This document shows positions 26,101-33,787 of a stretch of DNA of 39,520 bases, piece by piece. How positions within the stretch are numbered: the first letter of the stretch is position 1; each line of letters starts with the position of its first letter. Made by a program: the position numbers and the translations under genes. Below the pieces are notes generated by a model. That model worked only from the letters and a program-made list of their open reading frames with translations, had not been told where the DNA came from and ran no database searches. The stretch comes from Desulfovibrio sp. (GTDB lineage: Bacteria > Desulfobacterota > Desulfovibrionia > Desulfovibrionales > Desulfovibrionaceae), in assembly GCA_031287575.1 (NCBI GenBank), contig JAITSV010000043.1, forward strand, positions 1 to 39,520. The letters run 5' to 3'.

Positions 26101-27024
26101 TCACCCCGGCAGAAAGGTCATGCCCACGCCCAGACCCGCCAGCAGCAGGGCCATGGCCCAGCGGGCGGGGCGGAAGGGGAAGTCGGGGCGCCATGCCTCG
26201 GGGCGGTCCAGCCCGCGCGCGGCCACGGCCACGGTCTGGGTCCAGGTCCGCTGGCCCAGGATGCGCAGCACGGCGGCGGGCAACAGCACGGCGCGCCGCC
26301 GCAGGGGCAGCGGGCCGCGCAGGTTCGCCGCGCGGGATATCTGCGTGAACGTCCCCTGCGCCATGGGCAGAAAGTGCACCATCAGCGCCACGCCCAGCGC
26401 GGGCTGCCATGCCCGCGCGCCCAGCACGGGGCGCAGCAGCCACACCAGCGCCAGCCCCAGCGCGCGGGGCGACGCGGCCAGGGCCAGCGCAAGGCCGATG
26501 CCGATGAGCAGGGCCAGCCGCGTCCCCAGTAGGGCGGATTCCCGCGCGGCGTGCGCCAGCAGGGGGCCGTCCGGCCAGGCCAGCCGCAGGGCGTCGAACA
26601 CCCCGCTCGCCCCGGCGCCCCCGTTGTTCCCGATAACTGGCACGGACGATGTCTCTGCCGGTCCCAGGCAGGCCAGCGCGAAACGCAGCATCACCCATAC
26701 CAGCACGAACCAGGCGTGGCCGCGCAACATCCCCGGACGCAGCCCGCGCCGCAACGGCGTGGCGGCGAACAGTCCGGCCAGCCCCGCCGCCACCACGGCC
26801 AGTCCAAGGGGCGGCAAATGCCACACCAGCACGCCATAGCATCCGGCCAGCAGCAGATGCAGGCGCGGGTCCGGCGGGTCCGGCGGGTCTGGCGGGGCTG
26901 GCGCATCCGCGCGGGGGGCACCGGGCGGGGGAGCCTGATCCGTCAGGAGACCGGTTGTGCGGCCGGAGCCCGATGTGGAACAGGATGCGGAGCCCGGTGT
27001 GGGAGGTGACGCGTCGTGTTGCAT
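26101..27024 (-). CDS. ECF-transporter T component, CbiQ/EcfT-like
   Basis: EcfT/CbiQ proteins are the membrane coupling subunits of ECF-type vitamin or metal importers. From ATG 27022-27024 the product is 307 residues. A long Pro/Ala-rich N-terminus (about 1-55) is followed by five or six hydrophobic segments. The two ATPase-coupling regions SRAANLRG and AVAARGLDR fit the Ala-Arg-Gly signatures. No ATPase (EcfA/CbiO) or substrate-binding (EcfS) gene is adjacent, so it must use partners encoded elsewhere or act alone. Neither this ATG nor an in-frame TTG at 27070-27072 has a good ribosome binding site. Confidence 0.72.
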   Translation of the reverse strand: MQHDASPPTPGSASCSTSGSGRTTGLLTDQAPPPGAPRADAPAPPDPPDPPDPRLHLLLAGCYGVLVWHLPPLGLAVVAAGLAGLFAATPLRRGLRPGMLRGHAWFVLVWVMLRFALACLGPAETSSVPVIGNNGGAGASGVFDALRLAWPDGPLLAHAARESALLGTRLALLIGIGLALALAASPRALGLALVWLLRPVLGARAWQPALGVALMVHFLPMAQGTFTQISRAANLRGPLPLRRRAVLLPAAVLRILGQRTWTQTVAVAARGLDRPEAWRPDFPFRPARWAMALLLAGLGVGMTFLPG

Positions 27025-27083
27025 GAAGGTACTGTAAAAACCAATCGTTAAATTTTTTCTAGATTTTCTCAAATGTCCATTTG
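27025..27083. promoter_or_regulatory. AT-rich divergent control region with a 14-base palindrome
   Basis: This is the most AT-rich stretch of the neighbourhood, between the ECF T-component gene (minus) and umuD (plus). It ends in the perfect palindrome CAAATGTCCATTTG (27070-27083). It probably holds the minus-strand promoter and an operator. The bound protein is unknown. Confidence 0.45.
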
Positions 27084-27188
27084 GACGGGGACGGCACGCG
27101 CCATGGCCGGGCTTGCGTACCCTTCCGGAGCAGTCGGAGCACTCCCTCCCTCTTTCGGGACGGGACCGTCCGGAGGCGCGGGGCCACG

Positions 27189-27217
27189 TTGTCGCACCCG
27201 CGTGCGCGGCCTATGGT
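27189..27217 (+). promoter_or_regulatory. Possible promoter of umuDC
   Basis: TTGTCG (27189-27194) and TATGGT (27212-27217) have 17-base spacing, about 60 bases before umuD. The match to consensus is modest and no LexA-type operator could be recognised around it. Confidence 0.3.
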
Positions 27218-27282
27218 AGCCGGGTCCCCGCAGTTCCGCAAACGGCCAGCCTTCGGGGGGTGGCCCCAGTGCAGGAGGTCCC

Positions 27283-27753
27283 ATGCTCGCTGGTTTTCCC
27301 GCTTCTTCCACCCGGTCCGTTTCCCCGGCCAGCGCGGCGCCGCGCGCGTCCCTGGCGTCGGGTGCGCGTGTGGCCTGCCCCCTGCTGCTGACGCGGGTGG
27401 CGGCGGGCTTTCCCTCGCCCGCCGACGACTATCTGGACAGGCCGCTGGACATCGCGGAACACCTGATCCGCCATCCAGAAGCCACCTTCTTCCTGCGGGC
27501 GCAGGGGCAGTCCATGACCGGCGCGGGCATCCACGACGGTGATCTGCTGGTGGTGGATCGGGCGGTGGAGCCCGTGCACAACAAGGTGGCCATCGTGGCC
27601 GTGGACGGGGAACTTACCGTCAAGCGCCTGCATCTGCGCGCGGGCCGGGTGGTGCTGCTGCCGGAAAACCCGGACTACGAGCCGCTGGACATCACCGGAC
27701 GGGACGACGTGCACGTCTGGGGCGTGGTGACCTACGTGGTGCACGCCCTGTAG
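27283..27753 (+). CDS. umuD: UmuD-like SOS mutagenesis protein (S24 peptidase fold)
   Basis: UmuD is self-cleaved under RecA stimulation and UmuD' then forms DNA polymerase V with UmuC. The 156-residue product has the cleavage region RVAAGFPSPADDYLD (cut expected between Ala41 and Gly42), the catalytic Ser77 in GQSMTG and Lys114 in ELTVKRLH. All are intact. The N-terminus (about 40 residues) is somewhat longer than in E. coli. AGGAGGT precedes the ATG. It is followed by umuC on the same strand. Confidence 0.92.
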   Translation: MLAGFPASSTRSVSPASAAPRASLASGARVACPLLLTRVAAGFPSPADDYLDRPLDIAEHLIRHPEATFFLRAQGQSMTGAGIHDGDLLVVDRAVEPVHNKVAIVAVDGELTVKRLHLRAGRVVLLPENPDYEPLDITGRDDVHVWGVVTYVVHAL

Positions 27754-28036
27754 GGGGGCGCCCACGCAGCGCGCCGCCGCGGTGCCAGTGCCCGGGCCAG
27801 AGCGCCGGAAGGGCCCCACCAGTCACGCGGGCCGCGCCTCGACGGTGCCGGGGGGGCGTCGCGGCCAGCCATCCCGCCGGGGACGCTCGCGCCGCATTGT
27901 CCTTCGCGACTTCGCGCCCCGGCACTGTCCGGAAGGTTGCCGATGCGCGCGCGGCGCCGGGTGCCGCGTCCCGAAACCACCCTTGAACAACGGCGCGGCC
28001 TGCTTCCGCCCGCCACAGGTCCAACGGCAGTCCGCC

Positions 28037-29449
28037 ATGCCAGTCCCAGCGCTTCTTCCTTCCCGGCAGGTTTCGCCCGCCGCCGCGCCATCGCCATCCT
28101 CCGGCCCTTCCGGTGCCCCCGGCTCCTGCGATCAGTCGTGGGCGCTGGTGGACTGCAACAACTTCTACGCCTCGTGCGAGCGGCTGTTCCGGCCCGACCT
28201 GCGCGGCAAGCCCATCGTGGTGTTGTCCAACAACGACGGGTGCATCATCTCGCGTTCGGACGAGGCCAAGGCCCTGGGCGTGGAAATGGGCGCCCCGGCG
28301 TTCAAGGTGCGGCGCGAACTGCTGCGGCTGGGGGTGACCATCTTTTCCTCCAACTACGCCCTGTACGGCGACCTTTCCAGCCGGGTCATGCGCACCCTGG
28401 GCACCCTGGCGCCCGAGGTGGAGGTGTATTCCATCGACGAGGCCTTCCTGCCCCTGCGCGGGCCACTGGCCACCGACCCCGCCGCCGTGGGGCGCGCCCT
28501 GCGCGAGCGGGTGGCGCGCTGGACCGGCATTCCCATTTCCGTGGGCATCGCCCCCACGCGCACCCTGGCCAAGATAGCCGGGCGGGTGGCCAAGCGCACC
28601 CCGCAGTGTGAAGGCGTGTTCGATCTTGCCCGCAGCCGCGAGGTGCTGGGCATGAGCGTGGACGATCTGCTGGGTTCGCTGCCGGTGGAGTCGGTGTGGG
28701 GCGTGGGGCGGCGGCTGGCGGGCATGCTGCGCGGCGCGGGCATAACCACGGCCCGCGCGCTGCGCGATGCGGGCGACGACTGGGTGCGGCGGCGCATGAG
28801 CGTCACCGGGCTGCGCACCGTGCTGGAACTGCGCGGCCTGCCGTGCGTGGGGGCGGAGGAGCGGGGCGAGCCGCCCTCGCCGCGCCACACGGTGGTGTCC
28901 TCGCGTTCGTTCGCCGGGCGCATCACCGACCTGGCCATGCTGCGGGAGGCCCTGGCCACCCACGCCGCCCTGGCCGGGGCCAAGCTGCGCCGGGCCGGGC
29001 TGGTGGCCGGCGGGCTGGCCGTGCACGTGCGCACCGCCCGCCACGACGAAGAGGCGGCCCTGCGCTGTGACGACGGCGTCTCTCTGCCCTTGCCGGTGCC
29101 CACGGCGGACAGCGCGGTGTTCATCCGGCTGGCGCATGAAGGACTCGACCGCGTCTTTCGTCCGGGGTATCCCTACGCCAAGGCCGGGGTGATGCTGTAT
29201 GGCCTGGAACGGGCCGACACCCGGCAGGGCAGCCTGCTGGCCCTGGCCGAGGGCACGGCGGAACGCGACGCCGCGCGCGAGCGGCTGATGGCCGTGTCCG
29301 ACCGGATCAACGCCCGGCACGGACGCGGTACGTTGCGCCACGCGGCGGAAGGGCTGGACGACAAGGCCCCGTGGCACATGCGCCAGCGGCATCGTTCGCC
29401 GCGCCGCACCACGGCGTGGGATGAACTGGCCGAGGCGCTGTGCAGGTAG
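28037..29449 (+). CDS. umuC: UmuC-like Y-family DNA polymerase (Pol V catalytic subunit)
   Basis: UmuC carries out error-prone synthesis across DNA lesions. The 471-residue product has the Y-family motifs LVDCNNFYASCERLF (catalytic Asp39), VLSNNDGCIISRSDEAKALG and YSIDEAF (Asp134-Glu135). It also has helix-hairpin-helix and little-finger regions and a C-terminal DUF4113-like tail with HMRQRHRSPRRTTAW. About 30 extra Ser/Pro-rich residues precede the polymerase fold. The ATG 28037 has a weak ribosome binding site. The frame is open back to 27782, near the umuD end, so an earlier start cannot be excluded; 283 bases between umuD and umuC is unusually wide. Confidence 0.9.
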   Translation: MPVPALLPSRQVSPAAAPSPSSGPSGAPGSCDQSWALVDCNNFYASCERLFRPDLRGKPIVVLSNNDGCIISRSDEAKALGVEMGAPAFKVRRELLRLGVTIFSSNYALYGDLSSRVMRTLGTLAPEVEVYSIDEAFLPLRGPLATDPAAVGRALRERVARWTGIPISVGIAPTRTLAKIAGRVAKRTPQCEGVFDLARSREVLGMSVDDLLGSLPVESVWGVGRRLAGMLRGAGITTARALRDAGDDWVRRRMSVTGLRTVLELRGLPCVGAEERGEPPSPRHTVVSSRSFAGRITDLAMLREALATHAALAGAKLRRAGLVAGGLAVHVRTARHDEEAALRCDDGVSLPLPVPTADSAVFIRLAHEGLDRVFRPGYPYAKAGVMLYGLERADTRQGSLLALAEGTAERDAARERLMAVSDRINARHGRGTLRHAAEGLDDKAPWHMRQRHRSPRRTTAWDELAEALCR

Positions 29450-29800
29450 AGGGCCCCTGGTGCCGCGCGGGCGCCGCGCCCCCGGCGGGCCGCATTTCGC
29501 GGGTGATGTCCGCAGGACGTAAAGAACGGCGGCGCGTTGCGTCCGACGCCATTCCGACAAACTCATGCGCTATGCACACGGTACGGCATCTGCCGCCCCG
29601 CTGCCCCCAATCATGGCGGACGCCCGCGTGCATCCCGATGATCCGGCCCCCGACGCCAGCCGGGCGGAGACGGGAGCGCGGAAGCCGGGGGCATGCCCGG
29701 ATATGTCCGGTCTTGGGGATGTCCCGTCCGGATATGCCTGGTTCCGCGCGGACGGGCAGCGGCGGGGCCGGACCGGTGCACGGCGTCAGAAGGAACAGCC
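29450..29800. other. Intergenic region between umuC and the alcohol dehydrogenase gene
   Basis: No gene is seen in these 351 bases. A CCGGATATG motif is repeated directly about 30 bases apart near 29700-29740. No clear promoter or terminator was recognised. Confidence 0.4.
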
Positions 29801-31084
29801 ATGAAGGATTTCGTCTATCACAATCCGGTGGAGGTCCGTTTCGGCCCCGGCGTCGTGGCCGGGCTTGGCGCGCGGGTACGCGCGGCGGGCCTGGACCACG
29901 TGGTGCTGGTGGGCGGCGGCGAGGCGGCGCGCCGCGTGGGCGCGTACGACCAGGCCGTGGCGTCTCTGAGCGCGTCGGGCGTGCGCCGCAGCGAGGTATG
30001 GGGCGTGACGGCAAACCCGGATCTGGGCACCGTGCTGCGCATCGCCACGGCGGCGGGTACCGGTACCGAAGGTTCCATCGGCCATGCCCCCGGCGGCGGA
30101 ACGGGGTTTGTCGCCATCGGCGGCGGCAGCGTCATCGACGCCACCAAGGCGGCAGCCGCCCTGGTGCCCCTGCTGGCCGAGGGGCGCGACCCGTGGAGCC
30201 CCTTTGCCGAACGCAAGCCGGTCACCCGCTCGCTGCCGGTGTTCGCGGTGTCCATCCTGTCAGGCACCGGATCGGAAATGAACGGCAACGCCGTGATCAC
30301 CCGGGGCGCGTCGGGCCACAAGTGGGGCATGCGCTGCCCGTCGCCGGTGGCCACCTTCGTGGACGTGACCTTCCAGCAGGGGCTGCCCTGGCATCTGACC
30401 GTGAACGGAGCGGCGGACGCCATGAGCCACGTGCTGGAATTCTCGGTGGTGGGCACGCCCGCCGCGGCTGGTCTCAGGCGCAAGGACACGGAATTTCCCT
30501 TCTTCGCCGAAGAGGCGGTGCTGGCCCAGAACGAGGCCCTGCTGCGCACCATCGTGCGCGCCGCCGCGCGCCTGCGTGCCGATGCCCATGACGCGGAGGC
30601 CCGAGGGGCGCTGGCCTGGGCGTCGGGCGTGGGGCTGTCCGGCCTCACCGGGGTGGGCCTGGGGGCCGGGTCGTGGGAATCGCACGCGCTGGAGCACGCC
30701 GTCAGCGGCCTGCATCCGCACGTGCCGCACGGGCTGGCCCTGGCCGTGATCTACCCGCGCTGGATGGAAGAAGTGGCGCAGGACAAGGCCCCGGCCATGC
30801 GCAGGTTGGCGGCGGCGCTGGAAACCACGGTGGCCGAGGCCCTGGCCGAACCGGGCGAGGACGGCAATCCGTCGGCCCTGCCCGCTGGCGACCGGGATGC
30901 CCCGGAACGCTGCGCGCTGCTGCTGGGTGCGCTGTTCCGCCACTGGGGCGCGCCCGCCGGGTTGTCCCACTGGGGAGTTACCGGGGGCGACGTGGAGCGT
31001 CTGGTGCAACTGGCCAGGGAATATCCCCGTCCGCTGCAACTGGCGGCGGAACGGGTGGAACGGGTGTTCCGCGCGTCCCTGTAG
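29801..31084 (+). CDS. Iron-containing alcohol dehydrogenase (butanol dehydrogenase/YqhD type)
   Basis: Family members reduce aldehydes to alcohols, or the reverse, with NAD(P)H and an iron or zinc ion. The 427-residue product begins KDFVYHNPVEVRFGPG, typical of the butanol dehydrogenase branch. It has the nucleotide-binding GGGSVIDATKAAA, the SGTGSEMNGNAVI segment and the metal-ligand regions AADAMSHVLEF and SHALEHAVSGLHPHVPHG. AGAAGGA precedes the ATG. It stands alone between umuC and an unrelated gene. Desulfovibrio species oxidise alcohols as electron donors, so a catabolic role is plausible, but the substrate cannot be told. Confidence 0.92.
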   Translation: MKDFVYHNPVEVRFGPGVVAGLGARVRAAGLDHVVLVGGGEAARRVGAYDQAVASLSASGVRRSEVWGVTANPDLGTVLRIATAAGTGTEGSIGHAPGGGTGFVAIGGGSVIDATKAAAALVPLLAEGRDPWSPFAERKPVTRSLPVFAVSILSGTGSEMNGNAVITRGASGHKWGMRCPSPVATFVDVTFQQGLPWHLTVNGAADAMSHVLEFSVVGTPAAAGLRRKDTEFPFFAEEAVLAQNEALLRTIVRAAARLRADAHDAEARGALAWASGVGLSGLTGVGLGAGSWESHALEHAVSGLHPHVPHGLALAVIYPRWMEEVAQDKAPAMRRLAAALETTVAEALAEPGEDGNPSALPAGDRDAPERCALLLGALFRHWGAPAGLSHWGVTGGDVERLVQLAREYPRPLQLAAERVERVFRASL

Positions 31085-31232
31085 GACCCGCGACGTGCCG
31101 GGTATGCCGGATGACAGGTGCCGGCATGCCGCGTTGCGGAACAAATGGAGCGCAGGGTGCGGATGCGGGCGGCAATGGCGCGGGGGGATGCGCGCCGCCG
31201 ATCACCGGCGGGACCGGTGAGTGGAGGTCTGC

Positions 31233-32153
31233 ATGAGCACGGAACGGACGGCGGGGGGGACACCCGCCGCAACGGCGGATGACGCGTCCGATCTTGGTCC
31301 TGGCCGCTCCGGTCAGGCAGGAACGGGTGCGGTGGCGGAATGTTGCCCGGAGGTACTCCGCCAAAACGACCGCCGTCGGGAAGATCGCCGTCAGGACGAC
31401 CGGCGGCGCGAGGACCGGCAACTGCGGGCCGCGCTGCCGCTGGCCGAGGAGGCAGTGGAGGCCGCGCGGGCCATGGCGCACCGGGCGTTACCCGACCGGC
31501 CCAGCGTGGCCGCCGCCCCTCGGAATGGCTCCGGCGGCCCAGAGGGGACCGACAGGACGCGCTGCTGCGCCTGCGGCAGCCGCGATGTCTGGCTGCTGCA
31601 CGACGGCGTGCTGCACCTGGTGGGCTGCCGCCGCTGTGGCCGCACCGGGCCGGGGGCGCTTTCCGCGCCGCTGGCCGTGGAAGTGTGGAACAGCGCCGAC
31701 GAATCCCGGTTCTGCCGGGCGCTGCCGCCCGATGCGGAAATGATGGCCCCCTGTGTGTGCGAGGCGCCGCCGCCCGATACGGGCGTGGCGGTGTCGCACC
31801 CGGCCCATCTGCGCCCGCTGGGCAGCCAGGTCATGCCCGCCCCGGTGCGGGTGCATCGGCTGTCGCCCTACGGAGCCCGGCTTGTGGGCCAGTGCGAGGC
31901 CCTGTGCCCGTGGCTGGAAGGCACGGAGGGCGCGCTGTGCGAACTGGCCCTGCCCATGGCCGACGGCAGGGGCTGGACCCTGTTCGCCCTGCGCGTGGAA
32001 TCGGCCCTGCGCCAAGGCGACGAGCTTTCCGTGGGCGGCGCTTTCGTGCGGCAGGGCGAGCGGCAGCGCGGCCTGCTGGCCCGGCTGCTGGACGTGGCGG
32101 CGGCGGTAAACGAGAAAGGGCAGGGGGACGAGGCGCTCGCGGCGGCGCAATGA
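31233..32153 (+). CDS. Lar-like zinc-ribbon protein with possible PilZ-like C-terminal domain
   Basis: The 306-residue product has no clear full-length relative that I recognise. Residues 45-63 are a charged repeat (DRRRED, DRRQD, DRRRED). Residues 111-153 (C111xxC114, then C132xxC135, then a WN pair) match the layout of the Lar restriction-alleviation zinc ribbon. Residues about 203-290 show an RLSPYGARL turn and alternating strands, including SVGGAF, that resemble a degenerate PilZ domain, though the RxxxR c-di-GMP motif is not evident. Both domain calls are inference. The ATG follows GGAGGT at 5 bases. It stands alone, with a terminator further downstream. Confidence 0.65.
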   Translation: MSTERTAGGTPAATADDASDLGPGRSGQAGTGAVAECCPEVLRQNDRRREDRRQDDRRREDRQLRAALPLAEEAVEAARAMAHRALPDRPSVAAAPRNGSGGPEGTDRTRCCACGSRDVWLLHDGVLHLVGCRRCGRTGPGALSAPLAVEVWNSADESRFCRALPPDAEMMAPCVCEAPPPDTGVAVSHPAHLRPLGSQVMPAPVRVHRLSPYGARLVGQCEALCPWLEGTEGALCELALPMADGRGWTLFALRVESALRQGDELSVGGAFVRQGERQRGLLARLLDVAAAVNEKGQGDEALAAAQ

Positions 32154-32221
32154 TCGTGCCCGCATGCTGCCAAACGCCGGGGCACTTCGCCGGGCAAACC
32201 CGGCCCCGCCAGCCTGAGCCG

Positions 32222-32305
32222 CTCGACCTGGCGCACTCGACCTTGCGCACTCGACCTTGTGCACTCGACCCGGCGCACTCGACCCGGCGCACTCGGCCTG
32301 GCGCG
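32222..32305. repeat. Six tandem 14-base repeats
   Basis: Units of the form CTCGACCTGGCGCA (with CTTG, CCCG and GGCC variants) follow one another six times without spacers. They lie between the Lar-like gene and the shared terminator. The size and lack of spacers rule out CRISPR. Confidence 0.9.
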
Positions 32306-32368
32306 CCTGATTTGTCCCGCGCCGTGTCCGGCATTTTTCCCCGCGCGTCGGCCCCGCCAACCGGCAAC

Positions 32369-32399
32369 GAAAAAGCCCGGCCTTTCGGCCGGGCTTTTC
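32369..32399. terminator. Bidirectional terminator between convergent genes
   Basis: AAAAGCCCGGCC and GGCCGGGCTTTT form a perfect stem around TTTC, with A and T runs on both sides. It serves the plus-strand Lar-like gene and the minus-strand rlmN, which converge here. Confidence 0.88.
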
Positions 32400-32420
32400 G
32401 CGTCGTGGAAATGCGGGGGG

Positions 32421-33515
32421 CTATTCCCCCGCTTCTCCTGTCGCGTCTTCTCCCGCCAATCCCGCCAGTTCGGAGGCCTTCAACTGGCCGCAGGCGGCCT
32501 TGATGTCCTGTCCCTTGCTCTTGCGGATGATGGCCGTGACGTTCTTGGACCACAAATACTGTTCGAAGGCCAGGATGCGCGCCTGGCTGGGGGCCTGGTA
32601 GGGCAGCCCCTCCGCCGGGTTGTACACGATGAGGTTCAGCTTGGCCTTGGTGCGCGACACCAGGCGCACCAGTTCACGGGCGTGGTCGATGGAATCGTTC
32701 ACCCCGCCCAGCAGCAGGTATTCGAAGGTGATGCGCTCGCGCGTCTTCAGCGGGTACGATTCCAGCGCGGCCATCAGGTCGTCCAGGGTCCACCGCGCCG
32801 CGCGCGGCATGATGCGCGCCCGCAGTTCCTGGTTGGGCGCGTGCAGCGAAACGGCCAGGAAGGCCAGGCCGCTTTCGCCCAGTTCGCGCAGGCCCTTTTC
32901 GATGCCGCAGGTGGACACGGTGATGCGCCGGGGCGAGAAGCACAGCCCGAATTCGTCGTTGAGGGTACGCAGGCCGCGCATGACCTCGTTCAGGTTCAGC
33001 AGCGGCTCGCCCATGCCCATGAACACCAGGTTGCGCACGATGGGGTGGTCGGGCCGGTCGTCGCCCAGATGTTCGCGCGCCACCAGCACCTGCCCGAGAA
33101 TCTCGGCCATGGTCATGTTGCGCTCGAAGCCCATGCTGCCGGTGCTGCAAAAGGTGCAGCCCATGGCGCAGCCCACCTGGCAGGACAGACACTGGGTCAT
33201 GCGCACCTTGCCGTCGCGCGATTCGCTGGGAATCAGCACCGTTTCCACCAGCGCGCCGTCGGCCAGGGCCAGCAGGAACTTCACCGTGCCGTCGCTGCTG
33301 GTCTTCACGGTGCGGACTTCAGGCCAGGTGATGCGCGATACCTCGGCCAGCCGGGCGCGGGTGGCCTTGGAAACGTTGGTCATGGCGTCGAAGGACCGGG
33401 CATTCTTCTGCCACAGCCACTGCCACACCTGACGGGCGCGAAAGCGCGGCTCGCCGAGTGCGTCGGTCATCCACGCTTCCAGTTCGTCGTAGGTCAGGTT
33501 CAGTATGTCGATCAT
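32421..33515 (-). CDS. rlmN: 23S rRNA (adenine2503-C2)/tRNA (adenine37-C2)-methyltransferase RlmN
   Basis: RlmN is a radical-SAM enzyme that methylates C2 of A2503 in 23S rRNA and A37 in some tRNAs. The 364-residue product has the cluster ligands Cys116, Cys120 and Cys123 in VGCAMGCTFCSTG. Cys109 and Cys342 match the two conserved catalytic cysteines. GMGEPLLN and ITVSTCGI are present. The ATG 33513-33515 gives the usual N-terminus (MIDILNLTYDELEAW); a much longer open frame upstream is an artefact. It converges on the Lar-like gene with a shared terminator. Confidence 0.95.
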   Translation of the reverse strand: MIDILNLTYDELEAWMTDALGEPRFRARQVWQWLWQKNARSFDAMTNVSKATRARLAEVSRITWPEVRTVKTSSDGTVKFLLALADGALVETVLIPSESRDGKVRMTQCLSCQVGCAMGCTFCSTGSMGFERNMTMAEILGQVLVAREHLGDDRPDHPIVRNLVFMGMGEPLLNLNEVMRGLRTLNDEFGLCFSPRRITVSTCGIEKGLRELGESGLAFLAVSLHAPNQELRARIMPRAARWTLDDLMAALESYPLKTRERITFEYLLLGGVNDSIDHARELVRLVSRTKAKLNLIVYNPAEGLPYQAPSQARILAFEQYLWSKNVTAIIRKSKGQDIKAACGQLKASELAGLAGEDATGEAGE

Positions 33516-33689
33516 GCTCGATGAGGGGCAAGGGGTGGGCCGCACGGGCGGCATGCCGGTATGGGTAAGCCCGCGCGGCGGGTTCGTCCAGTGCGCGGCG
33601 CATGGATGTGTGACGCGTGGGCGCGTGATGCGGATGCGGGATGTGCGCACGCGCTGCATGCAGGCACGCGGCCCGCAGGCAATACAGCG

Positions 33690-33722
33690 GAACGGGCGCG
33701 AGGGGAAGCCCCCCGCCCGTTC
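33690..33722 (-). terminator. Hairpin after the MFS gene
   Basis: GAACGGGCG and CGCCCGTTC pair over nine positions with further GGGG/CCCC pairing inside. It starts 65 bases past the MFS stop. No T run follows, so it is a weak terminator candidate. Confidence 0.45.
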
Positions 33723-33787
33723 AGGCTTGCCGGGCATGCCGCGCGGGCGTGCAGTCGCTCTGGCGTGCAGTCGCGCGGGCGGGTGCG

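Noticed and set aside
27025-27282. LexA/SOS box before umuD
   Set aside because: A CTGT half-site occurs (TACTGTA) but no proper spaced partner. The CAAATGTCCATTTG palindrome does not resemble a LexA site I know, so SOS control is left open.
27692-29566. A 624-codon minus-strand frame across umuC
   Set aside because: Low-complexity Gly/His/Pro/Gln-rich product opposite a gene with all catalytic motifs of a Y-family polymerase.
29450-29800. Minus- and plus-strand small genes between umuC and the alcohol dehydrogenase
   Set aside because: Open frames here are Arg/Pro/Gly-rich, lack ribosome binding sites and match nothing.
32222-32305. CRISPR array
   Set aside because: The units are 14 bases, adjacent and without spacers, and no cas genes are present.
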